64,000 nt of DNA from Nemertoderma westbladi (lineage: Eukaryota > Xenacoelomorpha > Nemertodermatida > Nemertodermatidae). A program made the translations under genes and the position numbers. Below, one piece after another: positions 22,253-32,700 of this stretch. The notes under the pieces are model-generated. The model saw nothing but the letters and a program-made list of their open reading frames with translations, was not told the origin of the DNA and did not search any database. The DNA is taken from contig JAUCBJ010008942.1 of the NCBI GenBank assembly GCA_032718475.1, positions 1-64,000 on the forward strand. Reading direction: 5' to 3'. Numbering within the stretch: the first letter of the stretch is position 1; the number at the start of each line of letters is the position of its first letter.

Positions 22253-23140
22253 CTAGCCGTAATTTGACCCATCTAGGCGAATTCATATTTCGTTTCAATG
22301 TTAAATTAAAAATTAAGGGAAATTAGCGGGTTGCGATTGCACATTATTCTAACCAAAACAATAAATTAAACACAATAGAACAGGTTACAGTTGTATTTTT
22401 AGAAGTAATCAGCTGTTATTTGCGTCGATTTTGCCCTGGAGAGGTATAAAAGTAAAAAAAGTAAAACTTTTATTCGACCGTTAGGCAGTGATTACATGCA
22501 AAGTCATGCGACTTATTTCTACTGCGGCCCCCCTCGAACTATTCTCCCCAGAGGAATAGCCAGTTCTCATTTAGCTACCATTTAAGGAAGCAAGCGAAAA
22601 TGCGCCCTTGTTACACCCGCTTTTTATTTCGTTGAAAGTCCCCTTATCTGTAGCTGGGAAATAAATCTGAGAAAGAGCTATGAAATTTAAGCTGTTACTT
22701 ACTACAGTATATAAATACATAATTATTAATAAATTTATTACTCTGCTGCAGAAAGGCCACATGTACAGTATGATATGGCAGCATTAAAAATGACTGAAAT
22801 AATAGACATAAAATAAGATTACTGAAATAATGTCTACCATAAGTCATATTCGTCGAATTAAATAATTTCAATGCAGTATAGGAAAAAATTAGTGATAAAA
22901 AATATATGCATAGTTATTTCCCCCCAAAAATACCATGCCCAATTTTAAATCAACTCCCCCCAAATAAAACCCTTTTAGAAATGTTTGAAGCCTTAGCAAT
23001 AAATTACTCGTAGGTTATTCTCGTATATTGGTTTGGGATTACTTCACTAACATATAATGTTCTAGAACATATAGCTAGTTATTTTTCAAATTTAAAATAT
23101 ATAGTAATACAAAAAAAAATATTTATTTCTATTATTTATT
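22253..23140. other. Non-coding sequence upstream of the right duplication copy
   Basis: AT-rich, with no conserved protein. The small - strand frame at 22571-22762 has no recognisable feature. One isolated GTTCTAGAAC lies at 23059. Confidence 0.45.
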
Positions 23141-23687
23141 TATTAGAAAATTTATCCACCAAATTTGATATTTTTTTTAAATACTAGCTATTTTAAAATT
23201 AAAAAAAAACTAGCTATTTGTTCTAGAACATTATATTTTTTATTTTATTTATGTTCTAGAATAGTACAAAATACTTTTCTATTGTTCTAGAACTCTTCAA
23301 TGTTGCACTAGTAACAATAACATAAGTTTTAAAAAAGCTGTTTTATACAGAAATCTAGCCTTATTTCATAAAGCAGTTTTGAATATGGCATTTTATCAAA
23401 GCAGTAGCCCCCCCCCCCCCCCCCCCCCCCCTTTACAGTGTAGGCCAGCTTATATATTTCTTATACACTACTGGACTGTAGATAATGTGCTGGCGTATAG
23501 CTTATGAGTCAATGTTGGTAAACTATGATGTTTAAATTCCACCCATTTACTATTTTGTTATTTACGGTTTCAATTGGTAATTGCAAAGACATTGAATTGA
23601 AGGCAACATTTCCTAAAATAAAAATAAATGATAACGTAGAGAAGGGTGATGTAGTAGTAAATATTTCAAAAATTTTGGGTATATCGG
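23141..23687 (+). repeat. Direct duplication, right copy (upstream region and start of the cadherin-like gene)
   Basis: This is the partner of 18663-19217. It includes the putative promoter-proximal sequence with TATATATTTC (about 23452) and a 24-base C run, 70-120 bp upstream of the ATG. Beyond 23687 only this copy continues as coding sequence, so it is the complete one, or at least the longer one. Confidence 0.88.
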
Positions 23688-24310
23688 AGAATGATGTAAC
23701 ACTTTTAACATATAATGTTGTTGGTCAGGCCGAGTTAAGCGAATATTTCGTAATTAAAGACGAAACTGACAAAATCATAGCGGATCAAACATTCGACCGA
23801 GATAAAGTCTGTAGTACAAACAGGCAATGCACTTGGGACGCTACGGTGTCAGTGGAAGTGAAAAGTACTCAAAATAATATAATGATTCAAGAAGATCGAA
23901 GTTCTAGTAAGTATTACGATGTTACGTTTCAATCCGACGATGAAAACGATAATCCCCCGAAGTTCGATACAGATCAGTTTATAGATAAAATAACAATAAA
24001 GGAGAACAATTACAATTCTAATACTGCAATTTGTAAAAGGGGTTCTTTTCAACCTGATTGGTGTATCTCCCTAGGACCTGTACCAACCGACTTAGATTAT
24101 ACATATGTTCCTCAGGCAACTGTTTCTGGAGATGGTGCGGTTGATTTTGAGGTTTTTATAGATTTCCACAAAACGGTGACAGCAAATAATGTATTCAGGT
24201 ATGAAAATTTACATGTCGATAATTCAATAGTAGCTTCTGTTACCTTTTCTGATGATCCAAATACTCTAGTTCCTTCCACATCACATTTTTGTATTCTTTT
24301 TTTTTGTTGA
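23525..24310 (+). CDS. Cadherin-like protein, first exon
   Basis: The frame from ATG at 23525 begins with a signal peptide (MMFKFHPFTILLFTVSIGNC, cleavage likely near residue 20). A first extracellular domain of about 115 residues follows, ending in the calcium-binding linker DDENDNPPKF (about residues 138-147), a hallmark of cadherin repeats. The domain carries a Cys pair (DKVCSTNRQCTW), unusual for classical EC1 but seen in some protocadherin-like proteins. A second repeat begins (QFIDKITIKEN) and has its own Cys pair (AICKRGSFQPDWCIS). The frame runs into low-complexity DNA (FCILFFC) and stops, so the real exon probably ends with a splice donor shortly before 24310 and the gene continues in exons not seen here. 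The product would be a secreted or membrane adhesion protein. Insertion of copy A only 665 bp downstream may have separated it from its later exons. Confidence 0.7.
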   Translation: MMFKFHPFTILLFTVSIGNCKDIELKATFPKIKINDNVEKGDVVVNISKILGISENDVTLLTYNVVGQAELSEYFVIKDETDKIIADQTFDRDKVCSTNRQCTWDATVSVEVKSTQNNIMIQEDRSSSKYYDVTFQSDDENDNPPKFDTDQFIDKITIKENNYNSNTAICKRGSFQPDWCISLGPVPTDLDYTYVPQATVSGDGAVDFEVFIDFHKTVTANNVFRYENLHVDNSIVASVTFSDDPNTLVPSTSHFCILFFC

Positions 24311-24974
24311 ATCTGGCTTGAATAGGCAAGTAATTTTTTATGGTAGCTACTGTACAGTAGTGTTTTTATAAGGTAGTTATTATTTTAAAAATATAACTGA
24401 CATCCAAAAATTTGCAATTCTTCACTTTTTTATTCAAAACTATAAATAAACACATACAGTAGGTACCCAATTTGAAAACTTTACTAAATGTTCTGATTAC
24501 ATTATATCTATTGTATTGGTGAATGTTCTTTCAGAATGGTGAACTTCAGAATAAGCGCGCCCTACATTTCAGAGCAAATTATAACGGTAGGTACTAATAG
24601 TACAGTTTAATTAAAATACAAAAGTACAAAAAATTCAAAAATCTACCCACTGAACTGGCGGAACCATCCCCGTAATTACTATTTAATTGATAAATATTTA
24701 AAACAAATTAAGGCCTACCTTAATAAAACACGAGTTACCAAAATAATTTTTAGCTACACTAAAAATCGAATACCATCAAGGCCATCATATTTCTGTACAA
24801 AGCTCGCTGACATACAGTAGAATAACTCGATCATCTGATATAAGAAGTCATACTTTTTGAGATTTTATTATTTCTGTTCTGTTGGGTAAAATACCATTAT
24901 TTAAAAGCTGTATTACTCGAGCTGACGAAAATAAATTTTAACAATATACGTCATTGTTCATAAAGTAGTATTAC
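24311..24974. other. Possible intron or intergenic sequence before BEL copy A
   Basis: AT-rich sequence with no gene. If the cadherin-like exon is spliced, this is the start of its intron and copy A would be an intronic insertion. Confidence 0.4.
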
Positions 24975-26108
24975 TGTAAAAGCTTTTGCGGACATAACAA
25001 GTCATTTTTACGCAATGCGCAGAATACTCTAAAATAGGCCTAAAATTGTTCAACTACGCGTCGGAAAGAAATTAGAACCAAGATGACGAAATCTGTCAGC
25101 TGATTCTTTGTGTACGTGGAGATCTCTTTGTTCAAGCTTATTCAGCCAATCAGAGCAATCTTCCCAGTTATGCCAGTAGAGACCTACCTGAGGAAACTAG
25201 CGCAATGCATTATGGTTATCTTTTTTCTGAGAATTAGATTCATCTCAGAATTTTGTACTAAGTATGGTCGTTTCAGACTTTGGCCCAAGAACATCTAATG
25301 GCCTTAGTTATAAGAACGTAAATCTATTAACTGAACATGGACTTAATCACCGCATTTCACTCATCTCATCTACTCAATACGACGCATTGCACCAAACTGA
25401 ACTTCATGAACACATACTGACTGTTCACCGCACTGTTTTACTGCTGTTTTATATTGTGTTAATTGTTGTTTATATTAATGGATGTTATATTTGGAGAATA
25501 CAGATAAAAAATAATCATAAACCCCCTCAATCTTCTTGATTACTGAGGTAAGCGGAGAAAGAGTCTACCGGTAGCAACTGCGACTTAAATTATAGTGGTT
25601 TTGTGTGAATTAAATGCTATTTCATAATCCCTACGTGTGTCAGTTGCAATCCTCCTTATATATGATCAAAATCAGTGACGGTCGGCAAATTAGTGTAAAT
25701 TAGTGTGAAGTCGTGTGAAGGTTAATAAAGCATCTCCTAAAGAATGCGCTATTTACGAAACACTCTGTGGCCATCTAATTGTGATTAGTGTAAGTCATAA
25801 CTCTGTTTTTATACTTAAAGCGCCACGTCCCAAAGGAACTGTTAATATTCCCCCGAAAGTAAATATAGTTGTCAGAATATATAGTAGCGATCAATCGAAT
25901 AATACAAAGTAGCTTACACCGCAATACTTCCTAAGGCACCCGAATCCAGTCTCCCACACCGCACCGTGGGTCATACGCTGCGCACGGACTGGCTTCGGCA
26001 GATGTAAATCAGTACACCAGGTAATTGGTAAGGGCTAAAGTCGATTCATAATCAAAAGGACATTTAAAATTGGCAGGTTAAACTGCTAAAGGTCTGAAAG
26101 CGCAAACA
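24975..26108 (+). repeat. 5' LTR of BEL copy A
   Basis: It begins TGTAAAAGCTTTTGCGGACA, the same as the copy B LTRs read on their coding strand, and ends GTCTGAAAGCGCAAACA. It is 1134 bp. The marker sequences AGAATGCGC and GCGCCACGTCCCAAAGGAAC match copies B and D. The preceding five bases are attac. The open frames inside (25110-25298, 25264-25539, 25715-25912) have no counterpart in the other LTRs and are not called as genes. Confidence 0.88.
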
Positions 26109-26953
26109 TTAATAGATTTTGATTCTTTATTGCTCAGTAGGCAATAAACACAAAACGGACCGGTAGGACGGTAAACTGTAGGCCTGATCTGAACTGGTAC
26201 TTACAGGTACAACAGTATTCATATGATTGTGATAATTATATACCAGTAGGTCTTTATACAATCGGGGACTGCAGCCCTGGTTTTTATTAGGATTTTACTT
26301 ATTTCTGTCAGTTTTATTTATCTGTAAGTGTAATATTGAGCAGAAGGCATGTAAGCCTGCTCAGATTGTATAAATAATTTGTAGGCTGGATTGTTGTCTA
26401 GATGTTGTTAGATCTGAGGCGATTGCAGTGTATGTAGAGTGTCTGTCCGATAAAGTGCTAGTTAGGAAGGTGGAGGCATACAGTGCTGTAAGGTAAATCC
26501 TCTACGAAAGAATAAGTCGTACTACGTAGTTAGAATGCCTACTAACTAACCATTTCGGAATTTGCATATACTGTAGTTTATTTAGGCTTGACAGTGGTCT
26601 GCCAGCATTTGGTCTGTATTTTGTTTGAATAGTCTGTAAGGGTAGAGTAATATTTATTATTCAGAGTTTATGCAAGTATTTGCAACCTACAACTCCCCAA
26701 GTTTATTCCTTACAGTAATTGTGCTTGTTATGCATACTGTTATAGTTAAATTAACCCCGGTACTACTTCAGAGCTGCTTGGCGTAGGTAAAGACTGGTGA
26801 TTTTGTGCTCAGGTCACTCCAGCAGATACCGTGGTTCTTTTGGCTGTTCACGTATATTTAACTGCTAGTTATATGTTGTATAAGTACTTGTACCTAATTT
26901 AGGGTTTAGAGTACCGTGCTCTCCTGAAAGTAATTTAGTGTGTAGGCAGTATA
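26109..26953 (+). other. Copy A leader, first segment
   Basis: Non-coding, it matches the leader next to the 5' LTR in B and D. It has the hairpin at 26126-26148 (TTTATTGC, 7-base loop, GCAATAAA) and a single block equivalent to the 288-bp unit (GAATAAGTCGTACTAC, TTTAGGCTTGACAGTGGTCT). It ends where the TIR transposon enters after TA at 26952-26953. Confidence 0.78.
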
Positions 26954-27167
26954 CAGTCGGGGTCTCAAAGTGCATCTGTTCTTTGAGATTTTCTCAAAGA
27001 ACTAAAAGTGTCTCAAATTTCTAAAAGTGGTCCAAGAAAATGACAAAGTGTCCTCAAAGATTTCAAAGTAGTACTGTCAGTCATTTCATACAGTCCTGCC
27101 TGAAGCTGGCTATGGTATGGGGTATATTGACTTTGACTACTAAAGGGTAAAATATAAGAAATAAAAA

Positions 27168-27584
27168 CCTCTATGAAACAATAAAGATGCCTCCAAAAAA
27201 TACTGCAGTAATAAATATTTGTTACTGAAAGTAAGAATTAAACTTACTGCAGTACTAAAAAATTGTCTTTTTCTGCAGTAACAAATAATTTGTTACTGCA
27301 GTAGAAATTTGTATTCAATTATTTAATAATATTGACTTCTGCAGTATTAATTTTTATTCAATTATTTATTAATTTATTAATATTGATTATTGCAGTAATA
27401 AATATTTGTTACTGCAGTAATAAATATTTGTTACTGCAGTAATAAATATTTATTACTGCAGTAATAAATATTTATTACTGCAGTAATAAATATTTGTTAC
27501 TGCAGTAATTGTTATATGTTACTGCAGTAACTAATATTTAATACAGCAGTATTTTTTGTAGGAATTTTTATTGTTTCATAGAGG
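27168..27584. mobile_element. Nested MITE with palindromic CTGCAG satellite core
   Basis: The ends CCTCTATGAAACAATAAA... and ...TTTATTGTTTCATAGAGG are inverted over about 40 bp with a few mismatches. The core (27385-27540) is a tandem array of a 22-bp unit, CTGCAGTAATAAATATTTGTTA, about seven times. Each unit is nearly self-complementary, so the array can fold in many registers. It has no coding capacity and lies inside the larger TIR transposon. Confidence 0.78.
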
Positions 27585-28407
27585 ATATTATTAATTTATA
27601 TTTGGGCTCTTTAGAGACGCCGTAATTGCGGGCTATCGGAATGTGTTGGTATTTGTGTCATAGACAGTTTGTCTGTTGCCCTATCTATATTAATGTATAG
27701 TGCTAAAACTGTACTGTTTAAATTTGTTTAGCCCACGTGTACGCCGAACTCCTTTACCAATGCATTTCAATGGTCAACCAGCCATACTTTGCCGCACTGT
27801 AAATTGTGTTATACAAAGTAAAGAATAACGATAGAGGCAGGAATAAAGATAAATGATTCAAGCGCGCTAATTGGCTGTTCCCATAGATGTTTTAGGCATT
27901 GTTGGTGCGCAATGCATATGGTCAGAGCGACCGCCCAGTCTGCCAAAATCTATTATGTAATCAAATGGTACCACAAGCCAAGCAAAGCAAGTGACAGTTC
28001 TTTCCGACTCTGCACCTGTTTGTTTGAAGGTCGCCGACCGTGGGTCGCTACTCACTAGCTGTGATTGATAGTTTAAACTGGGTGCCGCTTTGCCAGAAGG
28101 CGGTACACATCAATTGAATATGAGGCAAACATTTAAAATATGCTCAAATATAAACGCCAGTGACAGGGGATATTTTAATATCTCTATTAAGCTAAAACAA
28201 CACAAGAGTGTAGCCGCTCTATCGTACTTGAAAGTCGAAAGCCTTTCTTAGTTTTTAAGAAGGAATTCTCGCGCTCTCGTCAACATAGTTATCATATTAA
28301 TTAAACAGTAAAGGTAGTACGGTTTGACCTGAGGTGACTAATGAAATGAATAACAAATGTTATTACAAGCTTTCTCCCAACAGGACTTCTTTAGGTCATT
28401 ATTAGGA
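27585..28407. other. Non-coding interior of the TIR transposon
   Basis: No transposase-like protein is visible on either strand. The frame at 27867-28055 (- strand) has no recognisable motif. Confidence 0.5.
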
Positions 28408-30750
28408 GCCCGCTTGACAGCGGGATACTTACTGTAAGAATCTCAGGGATACTTTCTATAAAAATCTCAGGATACATTACACTGACTGACATACTGACTG
28501 ATAATTATCTAGGTTAAGGCACTTCCTGCCTGGCGATTTTGATGAAATTTTGCAAGTACATTGCTTTGGTGGTTCATAATCGCGTTACAAAATTTCAGAT
28601 CGATTCTATGTGTGGTATTCGATGCCCGCTTGACAGCGGGATACTTACTGTAAGAATCTCAGGGATACTTTCTGTAAAAATCTCAGGATACATTACACTG
28701 ACTGACATACTGACTGACATACTGACTGATAATTATCTAGGTTAAGGCATTTCCTGCCTGGCGATTTTGATGAAATTTTGCAAGTACATTGCTTTGGTGG
28801 TTCATAATCGCGTTACAAAATTTCAGATCGATTCTATGTGTGGTATTCGATATATTTAGTTTTTTGACATTGTTTTGTCGCGAAATTAAAAGCAATGGTA
28901 AAATAACAGCTGGTGTTCATGATGAAATGGCTTAATATGTTATACACAGTCATAGAAAAACGTGTTGGTTGCCAAGTTTTACTAGTAGGCTATAAGGAAA
29001 GGCAATGTTTACTCACACATAAGCTGTTGGTTTCTAATGTATTACCCCATAAGCTGATTGCTCTCCCAGTGCTTCCTAAGGGTATATCTACAATAAGGAT
29101 ACTCACTCTGCTATGTTAGGGGGTGGATCAGGAGAATGAATTTTAGTTACACAAAGCAGTGTGTTGTGTCCTATTGCAGTCGATACTCACTGTGGATTGC
29201 AAAATGTTTTATAGTTGACCTACACTATAATACAGTAGTTGCATGTATTTAAGGAGCCCGCTCTGGCCTACCGCCTAAGGAGTACCTATATTACATATTC
29301 ACATAGAATTCACTGGGAAGAGATATTCCGCTTGACGACGGGGTAATACCTATAGAAGGAAACTAAATTTGTTATTTGGCTCTATTCGTTGTTATTTATC
29401 TGGTTGTGCATCATGGGCATTTTTTATAAATATTCGGTAATCGCATCTTATATCTTGTAAACGTTCTTGATAATGAAATTATTTGCTTCATATTATATTT
29501 TTGTTAGTGGTAGCCAAGTTGCATTTTTTATTATGTGGGGCGAGCCACAAAGTCAGCTAGCCTCACGCCTTGCAGTTTAGACAATTTTAGTTTACTTACT
29601 GCTGACTGACATAGTTCTTTGTAATAGTCTTGGCTAGGATTTTTCCCCCGGGCTCCTTCCAGCCAGCTTGCTGGCTTTCTAGTTAGGAGCCCGCTTGACA
29701 GCGGGATACTTACTGTAAGAATCTCAGGGATACTTTCTGTAAAAATCTCAGGATACATTACACTGACTGACTGACTGACATACTGACTGATAATTATCTA
29801 GGTTAAGGCACTTCCTGCCTGGCGATTTTGATGAAATTTTGCAAGTACATTGCTTTGGTGGTTCATAATCGCGTTACAAAATTTCAGATCGATTCTATGT
29901 GTGGTATTCGATATATTTAGTTTTTTGACATTGTTTTGTCGCGAAATTAAAAGCAATGGTAAAATAACAGCTGGTGTTCATGATGAAATATGGCTTAATA
30001 TGTTATACACAGTCATAGAAAAACGTGTTGGTTGCCAAGTTTTACTAGTAGGCTATAAGGAAAGGCAATGTTTACTCACACATAAGCTGTTGGTTTCTAA
30101 TCTATTACCCCATAAGCTGATTGCTCTCCCAGTGCTTCCTAAGGGTATATCTACAATAAGGTTACTCACTCTGCTATGTTAGGGGGTGGATCAGGAGAAT
30201 GAATTTTAGTTACACAAAGCAGTGTGTTGTGTCCTATTGCAGTCGATACTCACTGTGGATTGCAAAATGTTTTATAGTTGACCTACAGTATAATACAGTA
30301 GTTGCATGTATTTAAGGAGCCCGCTCTGGCCTACCGCCTAAGGAGTACCTATATTACATATTCACATATAATTCACTGGGAAGAGATATTCCGCTTGACG
30401 ACGGGGTACGGTAATACCTATAGAAGGAAACTAAATTTGTTATTTGGCTCTATTCGTTGTTATTTATCTGGTTGTGCATCATGGGCATTTTTTATAAATA
30501 TTCGGTAATCGCATCTTATATCTTGTAAACGTTCTTGATAATGAAATTATTTGCTTCATATTATATTTTTGTTAGTGGTAGCTAAGTTGCATTTTTTATT
30601 ATGTGGGGCGAGCCACAAAGTCAGCTAGCCTCACGCCTTGCAGTTTAGACAATTTTAGTTTACTTACTGCTGACTGACATAGTTCTTTGTAATAGTCTTG
30701 GCTAGGATTTTTCCCCCGGGCTCCTTCCAGCCAGCTTGCTGGCTTTCTAG
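28408..30750 (+). repeat. One partial and two full tandem copies of a ~1.07-kb Helitron-like repeat
   Basis: The units start GCCCGCTTGACAGCGGGATA at 28408 (213-bp fragment), 28624 and 29689. The two long units end with the same hairpin and tail, AGCCAGCTTGCTGGCTTTCT then AG (29682 and 30750). They are almost identical. Each has a CCCGCT/AGCGGG hairpin at the start, a short GACTGACTGACATACTGACT microsatellite, and a 3' hairpin followed within a few bases by CTAG. The 3' structure resembles the end of Helitrons, and head-to-tail arrays are known for such elements. No Rep/helicase gene is present. The frames 28539-28745, 28913-29119 and 29850-30182 are shared between units only because the DNA is duplicated. 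Confidence 0.7.
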
Positions 30751-31313
30751 TAATGAAACTGCGTATACACAGAGAAACTACAGAGAAGTTTCTCTTATAT
30801 TAATTGTTAATCTGATATTGTATTATGTTATTAAAATAATCAATCTTGTCAAGCATTAATCTTGTTTCACAAATTATGTTTCATGTATTATTTGAATGAA
30901 TGTTTTTTAGAAAGACTTTAGTGTGCCGTAAATTCAATTTGTACTTGCGACCGAAAACCCATCCTGTAATGACCTCAGGAACCTCAATTTGATAAATTAA
31001 TGGGAATATAGCTTCTATGCAACAACTGGCCAACACACAAGTATCACTTTGTTGCCCGCATAATATTGTTCCCCGAGAATGCCTCTGCCTCTCAGTTAAC
31101 TTACCACGAGCTGTCAATCAGGAATACCTCAGAGTTTATTTTCTCAAAGAATTAAAAGTGCCGCAAACTACCTCAAAGTGACATTTCTCAAAGAATTCAA
31201 AGAATTCAAAGTGCCTAAAAGCAGGAAATCACTTTGAGATTCCCAACTAAAAGTGTCTACAAGAATTCAAAGCGGCCGTTGGGAGTAATGACTTTTAGAC
31301 ACTTTTAGAAAAA
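30751..31313. other. Right non-coding part of the TIR transposon
   Basis: It contains no gene. The last 200 bp repeat the TCAAAG and AAAAGTG motifs, mirroring the left subterminal region; these could be transposase binding sites. Confidence 0.45.
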
Positions 31314-31385
31314 CTTTGAGAAAATCTCAAAGAACAGATGCACTTTGAGACCCCGACTGTATTTGTGTTGTAACGTGGTTAATAG

Positions 31386-31984
31386 TGTGACGGGATCCGA
31401 GAATCCCGATTTATCCGGTTGGTTATCTTATTTATGCGTCCCCGCCATTTGTGTGTGAAAAGAGTTCTGATGTTGTTGATTTACTCTGACTTTTCTTGGT
31501 CCGTATGTATAAATATAGAATATAATCGAATAAAGCATAAGCGCAGTTGATTGATAGGTGAATGAGTAAGTACCGGTAAAATGGTTGAATAATGATGGCG
31601 GCAGTGGACGGTAATAAGAGTTCCCGTTCTGCCCTAACTAAACCGACTAACTAAGTGAATAAGTGAGGAACAGTAACTGGTAATATATTGCACTGATTTG
31701 GCCGTATTACATTACTCAGCGGATGCCTGCCCCCCATTGGCTAATAACCCACTTCTCGCCTCCTATCCCTCTGGGAGTGTTTTCCCCCCCGCTACTGTCA
31801 CTCTCTCTCCCTCGGAGGTGTAACCTCTAACCCCCATTGTGTGTGTGTCCCTTTTGGGGTTTGTCGCCCCGTTTATTGGGGTGATACGAGGTTGATTGGC
31901 AATCAACCTCGTACTCCCAATATTGCTTAAAGGCCCTACTTGGCTAACTTTATGGGGTGGTTAGCGGAATTGAATTCGCTAACA
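31386..31984 (-). repeat. X3 3' LTR
   Basis: It is 599 bp, begins TGTGACGGGATCCGAGAATC, ends GAATTCGCTAACA, and is followed by the polypurine-tract complement CTCCCCCCC. It differs from the X1 LTRs by several indels and substitutions, so it represents an independent, divergent insertion. Confidence 0.88.
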
Positions 31985-32700
31985 CTCCCCCCCATGCTAT
32001 CTTCCCGGTGAGAAGATAGCATCCACCTCTAGTGCGCTACAATTCCGCTGGATCCCGATCTACTATCGGGTGTGGGGTGGAATTATTTTCTTTGGAGCCG
32101 GCTTTCCAGGCCGCTCCCTATGGGTATGATATCGCTACCCCGTATTGGTGCAACTCTATCTATCTTGCACCAAGACATCTGGCGTCCCGTGTTGGGCCGA
32201 TTGTGGACTTCTCTCACACAATTTTTGTTTCCCCAACACTCTCGCCACTCTAACTCCACTCTCACCCTGACTTTCCTTTATTCCTCTTTTACTTCCGCTC
32301 TAATTCTTGGACCCCCTTGTCCCTCATTCTGCCTCTTACTTCTCCCCCCCCCCCCACACTTGAATTGCACCCGCACTCTCTCCACGCTATTACTCAACCC
32401 CTATCTCACCCACTTACTCCTGACGAGTCTCACCCCCCTCCTGTGCCGTCGCACTCAAGAAGTGTGATGTCGTCCAATGTCTCGTCTGTGATTCACAGTA
32501 CCATAGTCAAGTGGTCCCCAGTCCCAGTAGCTAATTGAGAAAAGGTTATATGGCTATAGTACTTACTTTGATTATATTTTCTTGCTAAACTAATGATTAC
32601 TACATACGTACATATTAATTGCACTTTTAGTTATTTATTATATTTACTTAGGAGTTCGCACTTCTCATGCGGCACCTTCCAGGCGTCCCACTTCCAACTT

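Larger units (their letters stand above)
26954..31359. mobile_element. TIR DNA transposon with perfect 46-bp ends and TA target duplication
   Basis: The left end starts CAGTCGGGGTCTCAAAGTGC and the right end is its exact inverse for 46 bases (31314-31359). TA flanks both sides (26952-26953, 31360-31361). The adjoining leader sequence resumes seamlessly (TAGGCAGTA / TATTTGTGTTGTAACGTGG), as the copy B leader confirms. The subterminal regions are rich in TCAAAG and AAAAGTG motifs on both ends. No transposase frame is visible in 4.4 kb, and the interior holds other repeats, so it is non-autonomous. The CAGT end and TA duplication fit the Tc1/mariner-pogo group, but that is an inference. Confidence 0.88.

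Noticed and set aside
27385-27540. Regularly spaced CTGCAG repeats as a CRISPR-like array
   Set aside because: The 22-bp units are contiguous with no unique spacers, lie in a MITE, and the context is eukaryotic.
28913-30182. Shared ORFs (LYTVIEKRVGCQVLLVGYKE type) in the 1.07-kb repeats as a gene family
   Set aside because: The two units are nearly identical DNA, so the frame is shared by duplication; there is no domain and no third independent copy to test selection.
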